Positions 34,964 through 42,787 of a DNA stretch of 64,000 nucleotides are shown here, piece after piece. The stretch is from Antonospora locustae. Taxonomy: Eukaryota > Microsporidia. The notes beneath the pieces were generated by a model. The model saw only the letters and a program-made list of their open reading frames with translations. It was not told the origin of the DNA and searched no databases. Position 1 is the stretch's first letter, and each line of letters begins with the position of its first letter. The stretch spans positions 62,001 to 126,000 of the forward strand of contig CM017460.1 in the NCBI GenBank assembly GCA_007674295.1, given 5' to 3'. The position numbers and the translations under genes are program-made.

Positions 34964-35872
34964 ATGAGCTGCGATAAGTGTGGACTAACTAAGGCAGTTG
35001 TGTTGCGCTCAAAAGACTGTACGAAGCTCTGCAAGACGTGCTTCTTCAGGGCATTTGAGGACGAAATACACGAGACAATCAAAGGCTCGAATATGTTTCG
35101 AAGAGGAGAACGCGTGGCAATTGGAATGAGCGGTGGAAAAGACAGCACAGTGCTTGCTCACGTCATGGATATCCTCAATAGACGCCACTGCTACGGCTTG
35201 GAGCTGGTGCTTCTGTGTATCGATGAGGGTATTCGGGGATACCGCGACCACTCACTAAGTACGGCGCGTGAAAACCAGCGCGAGCTTGGATTGCATATGG
35301 CGGTCCTATCGTTTGAGGAGCTTTTTGGAGTTTCAATGGATACCGTCGTTGAGAAGACCGGCAGACGCGGAAACTGCACGAGCTGCGGAACTTTTCGCAG
35401 AAGAGCGCTCGAGATTGGTGCACTGCAGCTCGGGGCCAATTGCATTGCAACGGGCCACAATGCAGATGACATGGCAGAGACAGTTCTTCTGAATCTGTTT
35501 CGCGGAGATATCAACAGACTGAAGCGGTGCACGGTGGCAAGAACTGCTGACTCTGTGATTCCTCGCTGCAAGCCATTTAAGTTCACTTTCCAGAAGGAAA
35601 TCGTAATGTATGCGTTTCATAAGAAGCTTCTTTACTTTTCGGTGGAGTGTACGTACTCACCAGGCGCCTTTCGGGGCGAGATGAGATCGTTTGTGAAGGA
35701 CCTGGAGAAAATCAATCCCCGTCTCATCACAAACCTGATAAAAAGTGGCGACGACTTTTCAGAGAAGATGCCCTCACCAAGCAATGCATATCCGTGCAGT
35801 CGATGCAGTATGCAGTCGCTCTCCAGAATTTGTCAGGTCTGCCGTCTTATTGAAAACCTTTCGGGGATTTAG
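34964..35872 (+). CDS. NCS6: cytoplasmic tRNA 2-thiolation protein Ncs6/Ctu1
   Basis: Catalyses thiolation of wobble uridine-34 in Lys, Glu and Gln tRNAs with Ncs2, using sulfur from the Urm1 pathway. 302 residues. N-terminal zinc ribbon CDKC and CKTC (3-26), PP-loop GMSGGKDST (54-62), central NCTSCGTFRRRAL with catalytic-type cysteines, ATGHNADDMAET, and a C-terminal CSRC/CQVC zinc pair. All expected Cys motifs are present. CCC lies five bases before the ATG. It follows the peroxiredoxin gene on the same strand. Confidence 0.92.
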   Translation: MSCDKCGLTKAVVLRSKDCTKLCKTCFFRAFEDEIHETIKGSNMFRRGERVAIGMSGGKDSTVLAHVMDILNRRHCYGLELVLLCIDEGIRGYRDHSLSTARENQRELGLHMAVLSFEELFGVSMDTVVEKTGRRGNCTSCGTFRRRALEIGALQLGANCIATGHNADDMAETVLLNLFRGDINRLKRCTVARTADSVIPRCKPFKFTFQKEIVMYAFHKKLLYFSVECTYSPGAFRGEMRSFVKDLEKINPRLITNLIKSGDDFSEKMPSPSNAYPCSRCSMQSLSRICQVCRLIENLSGI

Positions 35873-35958
35873 CAGCAGATGGTGAAACCTAAGTTCAAGG
35901 CATGTTGCATGCCATTCGCTTGCATCAATATTTTCTCAAATAAGCTACCCCTGTAAAC

Positions 35959-36426
35959 ATGGCAAGAACTGCGTTCACAAACAAAAAACACTCTCTGAGA
36001 GAGCAAAAGTCAAGCAGCGAGTCACAGCAGAGGTCTCCGATGGTGGTTGCTGGAAAAACAGCGCGAAAACATCCAGTTTCTGTCAAAGTTCCAAGAATCA
36101 CCGAGCCCATTGCAGATACACAGAAGAAGACGCGAAGATTCACGAAAATGGTTTTGAAAGAAATTCAGTACTACCAGCAGACGTCGGGCATGCTGATGAG
36201 CAAGATGCCCTTCGTCAGGCTTGTGAGAAGCACAGTCAACAAGCTGAGTACGGGTGATAAGGACACACCGTTGAGATTCACACGTTCCTCGCTGGATGCT
36301 CTGCAAGAGGCGTTCGAAGCGTTCATCGTCTCTCTTTTTGAGAACGCTTACAGCTGCACAATTCACGCCAAGCGTGTCACACTTCATCCTTCCGACCTCC
36401 GCCTTGCAAGGAAGCTTAAGAAATAG
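35959..36426 (+). CDS. centromeric histone H3 variant (CENP-A/Cse4-like)
   Basis: 155 residues: an unusual N-tail of about 62 residues, then a histone H3 fold (about 63-155). Fold landmarks: KMPFVRLVR (alpha1), LRFTRSSLDALQEAFEAF (alpha2), and IHAKRVTLHPSDLRLARKL (L2-alpha3). Centromeric character: the tail begins MART but then lacks the canonical K4/K9/K27 context; loop 1 (KLSTGDKDTPLRF) has about five extra residues relative to H3, where CENP-A has a shorter extension; and FENAY resembles the CENP-A sequence rather than FEDTN of H3. CCCC lies nearby upstream. A divergent replicative H3 is the alternative. It would mark centromeric nucleosomes. Confidence 0.78.
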   Translation: MARTAFTNKKHSLREQKSSSESQQRSPMVVAGKTARKHPVSVKVPRITEPIADTQKKTRRFTKMVLKEIQYYQQTSGMLMSKMPFVRLVRSTVNKLSTGDKDTPLRFTRSSLDALQEAFEAFIVSLFENAYSCTIHAKRVTLHPSDLRLARKLKK

Positions 36427-36683
36427 CGTCACATACAACAGCGAGCTGCGCCATGAATAGCATTGCGCTCACCTGTGTTTGATTTGCAATAAATCTGTTT
36501 CTGGAGTTGCTTGATGTAGCACTCGACGAAATACGCTTGTTCTTGTTCTCAAGCACTGCCTTTCTGCGTCAACTCGCAGGGGTTGCTACGAATGTGCATT
36601 TGTGGTGCTGGCGGGGTTTTTGGAGGGAAAACAAGACAGTTGGCGCCGCACTAGCCCGACATAAGACAGCGGAAACATGTTTA

Positions 36684-36905
36684 TTAGACATTGTATCCAA
36701 ATCTTGACAGCGGAATGTCTCGATACGAGGCGACCCGTGACGCAGTGATGTCTTCAATCTGTCTGCGTCCGGGACTCAGCACTGACGGATCAGGCGAAAA
36801 GTCGTAGTGCGGGTTGCCGACGTATTCGTAAAGGTCGCCAGGTGTTCTCTGTGCACGTACTGCAAGTAGGTGCAAAAAGCCATGCAGGGTGCTGGAAATA
36901 TTCAT
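36684..36905 (-). CDS. small secreted protein, tandem family copy A
   Basis: 73 residues from ATG 36905; the frame extends upstream only to a GTG. Hydrophobic N-terminus (STLHGFLHLLAVRAQ) suggests a weak signal peptide. The mature part carries the family layout: G-N-P-HYDF, then DPSVLSPGRRQIEDITASR and IPLSRFGY near the C-terminus. It is the most downstream of five same-strand paralogues. An upstream element at 36928-36944 is shared with copies B and C. Function unknown; small size, secretion and tandem expansion suggest a host-facing or spore-wall role. Confidence 0.6.
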   Translation of the reverse strand: MNISSTLHGFLHLLAVRAQRTPGDLYEYVGNPHYDFSPDPSVLSPGRRQIEDITASRVASYRDIPLSRFGYNV

Positions 36906-36927
36906 GTCTCGCACGTTACCTGTCACT

Positions 36928-36944
36928 TATTTTCTCGTAGAAAC
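36928..36944 (-). promoter_or_regulatory. shared upstream element of secreted array, copy A
   Basis: On the minus strand this reads GTTTCTACGAGAAAATA. Closely similar strings precede copy B (37192-37209, GTTTCCAAGAAAAACATA) and copy C (37490-37505, GTTTCTAAGAAAACACA). Distances to the ATG range from adjacent to about 25 bases. It may be a common promoter or simply carried along by duplication. Confidence 0.45.
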
Positions 36945-36965
36945 AAAACTGTGTCAGCATCAGAG

Positions 36966-37190
36966 CTACGCGTCGCTGCGGACGAACTTGCCCATTCTCA
37001 GGCTCCGTTCTGACAAAACTCGAGAAGTTGCAGCATCTGTAATTGCAGTGCGCTGTGAGGCAGGCAGAAAGGGATCCAGCACAGGGTCATAGAGAGCGTT
37101 GCCAGATGCAGCACAAAGGACCCTTGAAAAAAAGAGCAGAAAAAACTGAAACGCTCCGAGCAGCCACATGCGTAGAAAGCACCGTCTCAT
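36966..37190 (-). CDS. small secreted protein, tandem family copy B
   Basis: 74 residues. A clear signal peptide (MRRCFLRMWLLGAFQFFLLF, cleavage predicted after VLCAAS) is followed by the family block G-NALYDPVLDPFLPASQR, then ITDAATSRVLSERSLRMG. It diverges at the C-terminus, lacking the final Tyr-containing tail of the others. The GTTTC-AAGAAAA element lies directly upstream of the ATG. Same strand and spacing as its neighbours. Confidence 0.65.
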   Translation of the reverse strand: MRRCFLRMWLLGAFQFFLLFFSRVLCAASGNALYDPVLDPFLPASQRTAITDAATSRVLSERSLRMGKFVRSDA

Positions 37191-37191
37191 T

Positions 37192-37209
37192 TATGTTTTT
37201 CTTGGAAAC
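37192..37209 (-). promoter_or_regulatory. shared upstream element, copy B
   Basis: Minus strand GTTTCCAAGAAAAACATA immediately before the copy B start codon; compare copies A and C. Conservation of a noncoding string upstream of diverged coding sequences suggests constraint or recent duplication. Confidence 0.45.
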
Positions 37210-37244
37210 GATTGCTTCTAATGAACAAATAAAAGTGTACCTTC

Positions 37245-37466
37245 TCAGTAGTCTCGCCGCCCAAGAGGGATTCCACGCTTTGAGTCCCTGCGCGCTGCGC
37301 TGATGTTCGCGATCTGTCTATTTCGCATGCTCAGTAGAAGCGGGTCTGTCTGAGGACTGTACATCATGTTCATCTTTGGACTATTGCCGATGTAAGTAAC
37401 ATTTCGTGTACAGATGTCCAGAATGTGCACGCCAAGCATTGCCAGTACAATTCTCATGATGTGCAT
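37245..37466 (-). CDS. small secreted protein, tandem family copy C
   Basis: 73 residues from ATG 37466. Signal peptide MHIMRIVLAMLGVHILDIC. The mature part has G-NSPKMNMMYSPQTDPLLLS, then RNRQIANISAARRDSKR and IPLGRRDY, very close to copy A in the RQI-x-x-I-x-A-x-R and IPL-x-R pattern. The GTTTCTAAGAAAACACA element (37490-37505) is upstream. The conservation of the post-signal block with a different signal sequence supports a real gene family. Confidence 0.68.
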   Translation of the reverse strand: MHIMRIVLAMLGVHILDICTRNVTYIGNSPKMNMMYSPQTDPLLLSMRNRQIANISAARRDSKRGIPLGRRDY

Positions 37467-37489
37467 GTGTTTTCAGACACGTGCTCTTT

Positions 37490-37505
37490 GTGTTTTCTTA
37501 GAAAC
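37490..37505 (-). promoter_or_regulatory. shared upstream element, copy C
   Basis: Minus strand GTTTCTAAGAAAACAC, about 25 bases before the copy C ATG. Same element as at copies A and B. Confidence 0.45.
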
Positions 37506-37617
37506 AAATGTGTTTGAGCGCAATTGTGCATAGCGTTTGTGGGTCTCCTGCAGAATTCGAAAATATGCGTCTTTAACAAGAACCTGAATTATACAAAAAT
37601 CAGAAGAATACGCTTTT

Positions 37618-37806
37618 TCAGATTCCATAGTCGTACTCTCCAAAGCTAAATCCAGGGGATGTGATTACTCGCGCAACGTTTGTCTGCTGTCGTGCAGGAT
37701 TTCGAGAAAACGGATCTCCAATGGGAATATTGAGCGCGTTATGTCCGTCAGTGCCCTCGCGTCCGTGAGATTCCAGTGCAAAGATGCTTAGAAGGTGCAG
37801 CAGCAT
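37618..37806 (-). CDS. small secreted protein, tandem family copy D
   Basis: 62 residues if started at ATG 37806 (MLLHLLSIFALES, a short signal-like segment); the frame is open to an ATG at 37905, but that extension is polar and unlike the other copies. The mature part has GHNALNIPIGDPFSRNPARQQ and ends GEYDYGI, sharing the final YGI with copy E. It is less conserved in the RQ-x-I-x-A region. It could be a decaying copy. Confidence 0.55.
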   Translation of the reverse strand: MLLHLLSIFALESHGREGTDGHNALNIPIGDPFSRNPARQQTNVARVITSPGFSFGEYDYGI

Positions 37807-37955
37807 TTCTTTGACAATGAATTCCGTTTTATTTCTGTTTACAAGCGTGTTGCATGACACATCAATCAACATTTGTATGTTCAAGACGTTACATACAGAA
37901 AACACGATTCAGGCTTTCGTAGTAAAAGATGTCCTAGCAAAAGTCATTTATTAAC

Positions 37956-38261
37956 CTAGATTCCATAGCCGTAGACGCTGCCTAGTCCTCTTCTAAAAGG
38001 GGAGAAACGTGAGGAGGCCGCTGCTTTTGCTGCTGCTGCCCTTGTTGCAGCAAGTTCTCGTGCTGCAGCGAGTTCTTCAAGTTCTTTTTGTCTGGCCAGA
38101 CTTAGCGGTGGAACGTCAAGAGGGCTGCTGAGCGGATTGCTTAATCCAAAAAGTCTGTTGTCTTTCGGGCTATTTATGCCGTAAAGCTCGCTTCCTCGAA
38201 TTGCGAGGACCCCCGTATTGTACAGTCCAAAAAGCACAGAAACGACGGTTAAAAGCTTCAT
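37956..38261 (-). CDS. small secreted protein, tandem family copy E
   Basis: 101 residues, the longest copy. A strong signal peptide (MKLLTVVSVLFGLYNTGVLA) with cleavage after VLA. The mature part has G-SELYGINSPKDNR, then PLDVPPLSLARQKELEELAA followed by an Ala/Arg-rich helix (ELAATRAAAAKAAASS) and a GSVYGYGI tail. The Ala-rich stretch is absent from the other copies and may have arisen by codon-repeat expansion (GCAGCA-type). A TATAAAA box lies about 20 bases upstream of the ATG. Confidence 0.68.
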   Translation of the reverse strand: MKLLTVVSVLFGLYNTGVLAIRGSELYGINSPKDNRLFGLSNPLSSPLDVPPLSLARQKELEELAAARELAATRAAAAKAAASSRFSPFRRGLGSVYGYGI

Positions 38262-38746
38262 GCTTTCGCTGTACTTCGTCTTTTATACTTTTTTTGAAAC
38301 AAAACCGTCTCAAGTGACCAAGTTTTTGCGCCATTTTTGACACACAGATATTTCAAGTGGCAGTGGACCAACAACCACTCTGAAATTAGGAAACTTGGCG
38401 CCTGAAAAAAAAAACTCAAATTAAAGTGAAAAATGCAGCAGAAAAAGACTCAGAGAACAAAAAACATTGACTCTTCGCTAAAACACATCCTATCATATTC
38501 GCACTCAGCACATAGTGATGACTTACTGGTGCATATGCGAAGCAGTTCTCCACGGTGACTTTTTGACTTTCAATCTTACAAGACGCTTGTTTGTATGCTT
38601 TCGGTGTTTGTTCTTTCCGTTTTTAAAGCTTTAAAAGCCAAGTCCAAGCTATTTACGCCAAGCTTCACTTCTAACAAATAACTGGTGTACAACTCTGTGT
38701 GACAACGCGTTTCTCGTTTTGGATGCATGTGTAGACAAAATGCACA
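38262..38746. other. intergenic, no gene seen
   Basis: About 485 bases between the secreted array and the tRNA endonuclease gene, holding the promoter of copy E (TATA-like element) and the 3' flank of the endonuclease gene. Two short G+C-rich strings, TTTGCGCCA and TTGGCGCC, lie about 75 bases apart. No ORF, tRNA or known RNA motif was recognised. Confidence 0.5.
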
Positions 38747-39025
38747 TCATTTCTGCCTGTTAAAAAACCTCTCAACACTAGCAAGCTTCATCGCTCCGCG
38801 ACTATCTTTGTATGCAATAACAAGTGTCTTTCGCGCCGCAGTGCAGACGCGCTGAATAGCCATTATTTGCAGAAAAGTGTGTCTCCTGTCTATCAGAACA
38901 GCGTACTTTGAGTGGACTTTGCTTGGTGCATCAACGTACAGCAGCATATCTACTCCGTACTTCAGCCCGTCCCCCACATAGAACCCGGCCTCCTCAAAGT
39001 ACTTCCTCAGCTCCCGCTCCTTCAT
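38747..39025 (-). CDS. tRNA-splicing endonuclease catalytic subunit, minimal
   Basis: Cleaves introns from pre-tRNAs. The 92-residue frame is essentially only the C-terminal nuclease fold of the Sen2/Sen34/EndA family: GFYVGDGLKYGVDMLLY, then KVHSKYAVLI and AARKTLVIAYKD. The expected catalytic triad is visible as Tyr30, His38 and Lys66. The large N-terminal domains of yeast Sen2 and Sen34 are absent. It could be either Sen2- or Sen34-like; GLKYG-D-LLY favours Sen2. It is divergent from Hir1, with about 157 bases between. Confidence 0.82.
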   Translation of the reverse strand: MKERELRKYFEEAGFYVGDGLKYGVDMLLYVDAPSKVHSKYAVLIDRRHTFLQIMAIQRVCTAARKTLVIAYKDSRGAMKLASVERFFNRQK

Positions 39026-39182
39026 TCTGACGGCTCCAGTACGGCCTTTGACCTTTCTTAAATAAATTCGACAGAACTAACTCAAAATCTGTCTCAAAGC
39101 GGCGATGAGATGCTGCAGAACGAGTTTCTACATGATGAGCGAGGGAAATGCGTCTTTTATACACATAAAAAACAACCGCTAG

Positions 39183-41294
39183 ATGCGTGTAGAAACGCTA
39201 GAGACACAACACGTTGGAAAGCGAAAGATTCCAATTTTTTCTATCGACATATCCGCCAAGAACGAAATAGCTACGGGCGGAGGTGACGGGAAGGTCGTTG
39301 TATGGAGTACAGGGCAGGTCTTTCAGCAGCACACTGGTGCGGTGCTCTGTGTGAGATTCAGCATCAAAGGCACTTTTCTGGCGTCTGCAAGCGATGATAA
39401 AGCAGTCAACATATACAGAAAAGAGAACCAATTCAGCTTTGCAAAGAAGCTGAACCACCACAAGTCCGACGTAGTGGGCCTTGGATGGACGCATGACCAC
39501 CTGCTCAGTGCTGGGTGCGACGGAATCATAAACTTCTACGAGACGAGAAGTTTTGGTCTAACAAAAAAGATTCGCGAGACGCTATTCCTGAAGGGCCTTG
39601 CAATTGATCCTCTTTGCAAACAATTTTGCGTGCAGTATGATAAGGGAATTCAGATGTACAATATCAACGGCCAGCTCATGGCAAAGAACGAGGAGATCTT
39701 TCAGGGAAATGTTATTGAATCCTTTTTCAGCAGAATGAGCTTCTCTAGAGACTCGAAGTTCTTGGCAGTTGGGCTTTCGTTCAATAACAAGGCAAATTCC
39801 GTAGAAATACTGGACATGAACCTGAAGAGAATGTATTCTCTGCTGGGACACGTTGCACCCACAGAGGTTGTTGCATTCAATCCAAACGTGTTTAAAAAAG
39901 ACGAGAGATACTACGTGATAGCAGTGGCATCGCAGGACCGATCTGTTTCTCTCTGGTGTTCCTGCAATCACAGACCCTTTCTGCTACTGAAGAACGTTGT
40001 CGAAGCGCCGGTACTTGACATGTGCTGGTCCAAGCAGGGAGATGTGTTGATGATGTGCACATACGACGGCGAGGTCAAGAGGCTCCAGTTCAGAAAAGAC
40101 GAGCTGGGGAAGGTCTGCAAAATGGAGGATGACAGCAACTTGCCTCTTACGTACGAATACTACGAACTTGGGAGAGACCCAGAACAGCCAGAGACAGAAA
40201 GTGCAGCGAAGTGCAGTGAAGAGAGTGAGAGGGACCTTGGAAAGACTGCGAATGCATTCGAGCAAGCACACAGGTGCAGCACAGTGAGCAAGGACCCAGG
40301 CGTCTGCTCACAGAAAGATCACATGAAGGGCGAGAGTGTTGCTGCAGAGATCACAAGACCAGTCAAGAAAATCAAGCCGTTTTTGATTGCACCGTTGGAG
40401 GAAAAAGACGGAGTTGTGGTGTCAGAGCGTGAGGGCGTCCTTTTTATCTTCAAAAGCATCAGAAGGCAGGGGCTTTCAAAGCGCGAGCCCAGGGACTTCG
40501 TGAAGGTTGTAAACGAGCACCGTGTTGAGTACAGTGCAGAAAGAGGCGAGCTGAGGGTGTTTAGAGGCGAGTACGAGTATTTTTGTGCGAAAGGCATTGT
40601 GTCACACGTGTGTGTTGGTAAGGATTACATGGGACTTGTTTCAGCTAGTGAGAATCGTGACAAAATAAGAGTTCTCGACCTAGAAGCATGCACACTGGCG
40701 ATGCCAGTGCTCTATTCGTGTGGCGTCGCGGTTATTGACACGATGGAGTGTCTTTTTCTGATTGTGGAGACCACGGGCGACTTCAGGGTGCTGGACCTGA
40801 AGGCACGCAAGAAGATCTGTGCAGGAGTACTGCCGTTCAATGGTAACGTGAACGTGAACCTCTGTCGAAAATATTTTCTTGTAGCGGACTGCGACGGCCA
40901 GCTCTACTTTTACTCGAGAAAAATGGATGTCTGGTTCAGAAAATGCGACGAGTACGAGTCTGTGCACACAGAGAAGACGGATACAGCAGAGCTTGGCGAC
41001 AATACCATCGAGGAAGTCAACTATCGCTTTCTAGTTGCCCGAGAGGCAGGGTGTCTGAAAGACATGCAGAGACACGCAAGGAGACTCTTCCGCCTTGTTG
41101 CAAATCTTGACAGCATGGACGACTTGCTGGAAAACAAGATGTGCGACGTGGTCGTAAGTCTTGTGAGAGTGGGAAGCAAGGACCTCGCAAAGCGCCTTCT
41201 CAACAGTCTGTGCAGAAACTACGCGTTGCACTACTTTGTGTACGACATGCAGAGAACTATACGAGACCTCGAGCTGAGCGGCGAGGGTTCCTAA
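39183..41294 (+). CDS. HIR1: HIRA/Hir1 histone chaperone subunit
   Basis: WD-repeat subunit of the HIR complex, which deposits H3-H4 independently of replication. 703 residues. The N-terminal beta-propeller (about 1-330) starts IPIFSIDISAKNEIATGGGD and includes the family-specific VVAFNPNVFKK, then ASQDRSVSLWCSCNHRPFLL. A charged linker (about 335-400) follows. The C-terminal HIRA domain (about 400-690) has the AGVLPFNGNVNVNLCRKYFL segment. Full architecture is kept, although the linker is short. No CCC before the ATG. The gene lies near the CENP-A-like histone and Argonaute. Confidence 0.88.
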   Translation: MRVETLETQHVGKRKIPIFSIDISAKNEIATGGGDGKVVVWSTGQVFQQHTGAVLCVRFSIKGTFLASASDDKAVNIYRKENQFSFAKKLNHHKSDVVGLGWTHDHLLSAGCDGIINFYETRSFGLTKKIRETLFLKGLAIDPLCKQFCVQYDKGIQMYNINGQLMAKNEEIFQGNVIESFFSRMSFSRDSKFLAVGLSFNNKANSVEILDMNLKRMYSLLGHVAPTEVVAFNPNVFKKDERYYVIAVASQDRSVSLWCSCNHRPFLLLKNVVEAPVLDMCWSKQGDVLMMCTYDGEVKRLQFRKDELGKVCKMEDDSNLPLTYEYYELGRDPEQPETESAAKCSEESERDLGKTANAFEQAHRCSTVSKDPGVCSQKDHMKGESVAAEITRPVKKIKPFLIAPLEEKDGVVVSEREGVLFIFKSIRRQGLSKREPRDFVKVVNEHRVEYSAERGELRVFRGEYEYFCAKGIVSHVCVGKDYMGLVSASENRDKIRVLDLEACTLAMPVLYSCGVAVIDTMECLFLIVETTGDFRVLDLKARKKICAGVLPFNGNVNVNLCRKYFLVADCDGQLYFYSRKMDVWFRKCDEYESVHTEKTDTAELGDNTIEEVNYRFLVAREAGCLKDMQRHARRLFRLVANLDSMDDLLENKMCDVVVSLVRVGSKDLAKRLLNSLCRNYALHYFVYDMQRTIRDLELSGEGS

Positions 41295-41344
41295 CCGGAT
41301 GGCCAGTGCATATCAAAGAAAACAGCTGAATAAACACAGTATAT

Positions 41345-42124
41345 TTAGCTCTTCTGTGTGGTTGTTGCTACGACCTTGTCCTTGTACTCGGAGACCTTGG
41401 CCTTCACTCGGTCGTAGTTCAGCGTCAAGACAAAGCTGATTGCAGCACACCCAAAGAACAGGACAAGACCAATCAGACCATGGAACATGAACTGCTTTGA
41501 CGTTCCGTAGAAGCCACTTCTGAACGGCTTCACAATGGGCATGTTGAGCTCCACAATCACAAGGAAGATTTGCGCCACGAACAGAGACTTGCAGATTGCG
41601 TAGTGATACACAGGAGAGAGCCGCGACATCAAAATGTAGATGGCGAGCACGACAAAGAACGTGATGAAGTAGAACATGGTGTTATCGCTGCGCAGAACAG
41701 ATGTGATTATGAGCGCAGAGATGTATGCGCCTGTGACGCTGATGAATATGTTTTCGTAGGGAGGCACCGTCGAGAAAAATCCGGCCGCAACACCTGCAAC
41801 GATTGCGATTGACCACACGAGTTGCGACAGATCCACGTGTGTTGATATAAAAGTGAGAAGATGTCCTGTGCACATGAGGATTCCAAGCCCAGACATCAGG
41901 ACTCTCTTCAGGTAGTCGAGATTCTTTGCAGGCCACATACACAGAATAAAGATGCATATAACAACAACGTCAAACACAAAGAAGTTTAAGTCAAAATGCT
42001 TCTCAAATGTGCTTATGTAGAACGGTAGACAGGGCTCTGATCCTTGAGTCCCAGAAACACTTGAAGAGGCACGTGTCACAACAAAGTGTAGCAGCACATA
42101 AAGAGCATCTAGGCTTCGTGTCAT
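41345..42124 (-). CDS. multi-pass membrane protein, seven hydrophobic segments
   Basis: 259 residues from ATG 42124 (the frame begins at GTG 42136). A signal-like N-terminus (LDALYVLLHFVVTRASS) is followed by a lumenal segment with two Cys and about seven transmembrane helices: FFVFDVVVICIFILCMW, LMSGLGILMCTGHLLTF, a glycine/alanine-rich third, and so on, ending in a basic cytosolic tail. The topology resembles the TMEM198/DUF4203 group, but no diagnostic motif is visible. Tail-to-tail with Hir1 (50-base gap). Confidence 0.7.
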   Translation of the reverse strand: MTRSLDALYVLLHFVVTRASSSVSGTQGSEPCLPFYISTFEKHFDLNFFVFDVVVICIFILCMWPAKNLDYLKRVLMSGLGILMCTGHLLTFISTHVDLSQLVWSIAIVAGVAAGFFSTVPPYENIFISVTGAYISALIITSVLRSDNTMFYFITFFVVLAIYILMSRLSPVYHYAICKSLFVAQIFLVIVELNMPIVKPFRSGFYGTSKQFMFHGLIGLVLFFGCAAISFVLTLNYDRVKAKVSEYKDKVVATTTQKS

Positions 42125-42264
42125 ACTCCTCTGCACACGTCTTTTTTATTTCTTCTCTCCTTTACACCTCCTTTTCAAGAATTTTGGTACCACAAATCAG
42201 GCACCCCACATCTCCACCATGAAACCACAACAAATTATGTCTTTATGGAAAAATACTTTAAGTA

Positions 42265-42460
42265 CCCTCGGCACACAGTCAGGTGTAGGATGTGTCCTAC
42301 TTTGAATGCAGTCACCGCACCTCTGTGGATGCCGCCATGCCAGAAGCAGTGCTGTGTAGGCAGCGCCTGTGGTGGCTTAAATGGGTGAACGGGCCAGGGC
42401 GGTAACGCAGCAACCATAAGCCCAGTGGCACGCAGTCTGCAGTCCCGTGCGTAGCATTTT
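42265..42460 (+). ncRNA. signal recognition particle RNA (7SL-type)
   Basis: The segment 42371-42424 contains the SRP RNA S-domain core. GGTGGCTTAAATGGGTGAAC leads into helix 8: CAGG, then a GCG stem (42399-42401), a GNRA tetraloop GTAA (42402-42405), CGC (42406-42408) and AGCA (42409-42412), with TGGG (42382-42385) able to pair with CCCA (42421-42424). This is the pattern bound by SRP54 and closely matches the human string GGGGUGAACCGGCCCAGG. TTTT at 42457-42460 fits a polymerase III terminator. A GTAGGA/TCCTAC hairpin lies upstream. The 5' end is uncertain, perhaps near 42260. It sits between divergent genes with no conserved ORF. Confidence 0.85.
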
Positions 42461-42540
42461 GCTGGAGCAACAAAATGATGACGCCTCTTCCTCTGCGGGA
42501 ACCGTGGCGACTTATCACAAGCGCTGTTTTTACCCCGCCC

Positions 42541-42774
42541 ATGTCTTGCAGGGAGGAACTGTCGCTCCGGAGTCTCTACGGAACGATTGGCCTGTCGTAC
42601 ATCGCCGGGTACGCAGTGGGAGCGCTTGTACGCATTGTGCACCGAGGCAGCTCGCCAAAACCCATGTATCACGCATACTTCGGAGAAATGGGCGCAGTAC
42701 TAGGCTGCTCGCTTTTGGCTACCACCTACGCAGGCTACGCGATAGCAAGGTGCCTTCGAAAGACACGCCAGTGA
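42541..42774 (+). CDS. Tim17/Tim22/Tim23-family-like mitosome translocase
   Basis: 77 residues from ATG 42541, chosen because CCCCGCCC directly precedes it; an earlier ATG at 42475 lies inside the 3' flank of the SRP RNA gene. Two hydrophobic stretches with small residues (GTIGLSYIAGYAVGALV and GAVLGCSLLATTYAGYAIA) and the G-x-x-YI-x-G pattern recall Tim23. If correct, it is about half the size of yeast Tim23, as expected for a reduced mitosome import channel. The similarity is short, so an unrelated membrane protein remains possible. Confidence 0.5.
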   Translation: MSCREELSLRSLYGTIGLSYIAGYAVGALVRIVHRGSSPKPMYHAYFGEMGAVLGCSLLATTYAGYAIARCLRKTRQ

Positions 42775-42787
42775 CGCACTCGCCAGA

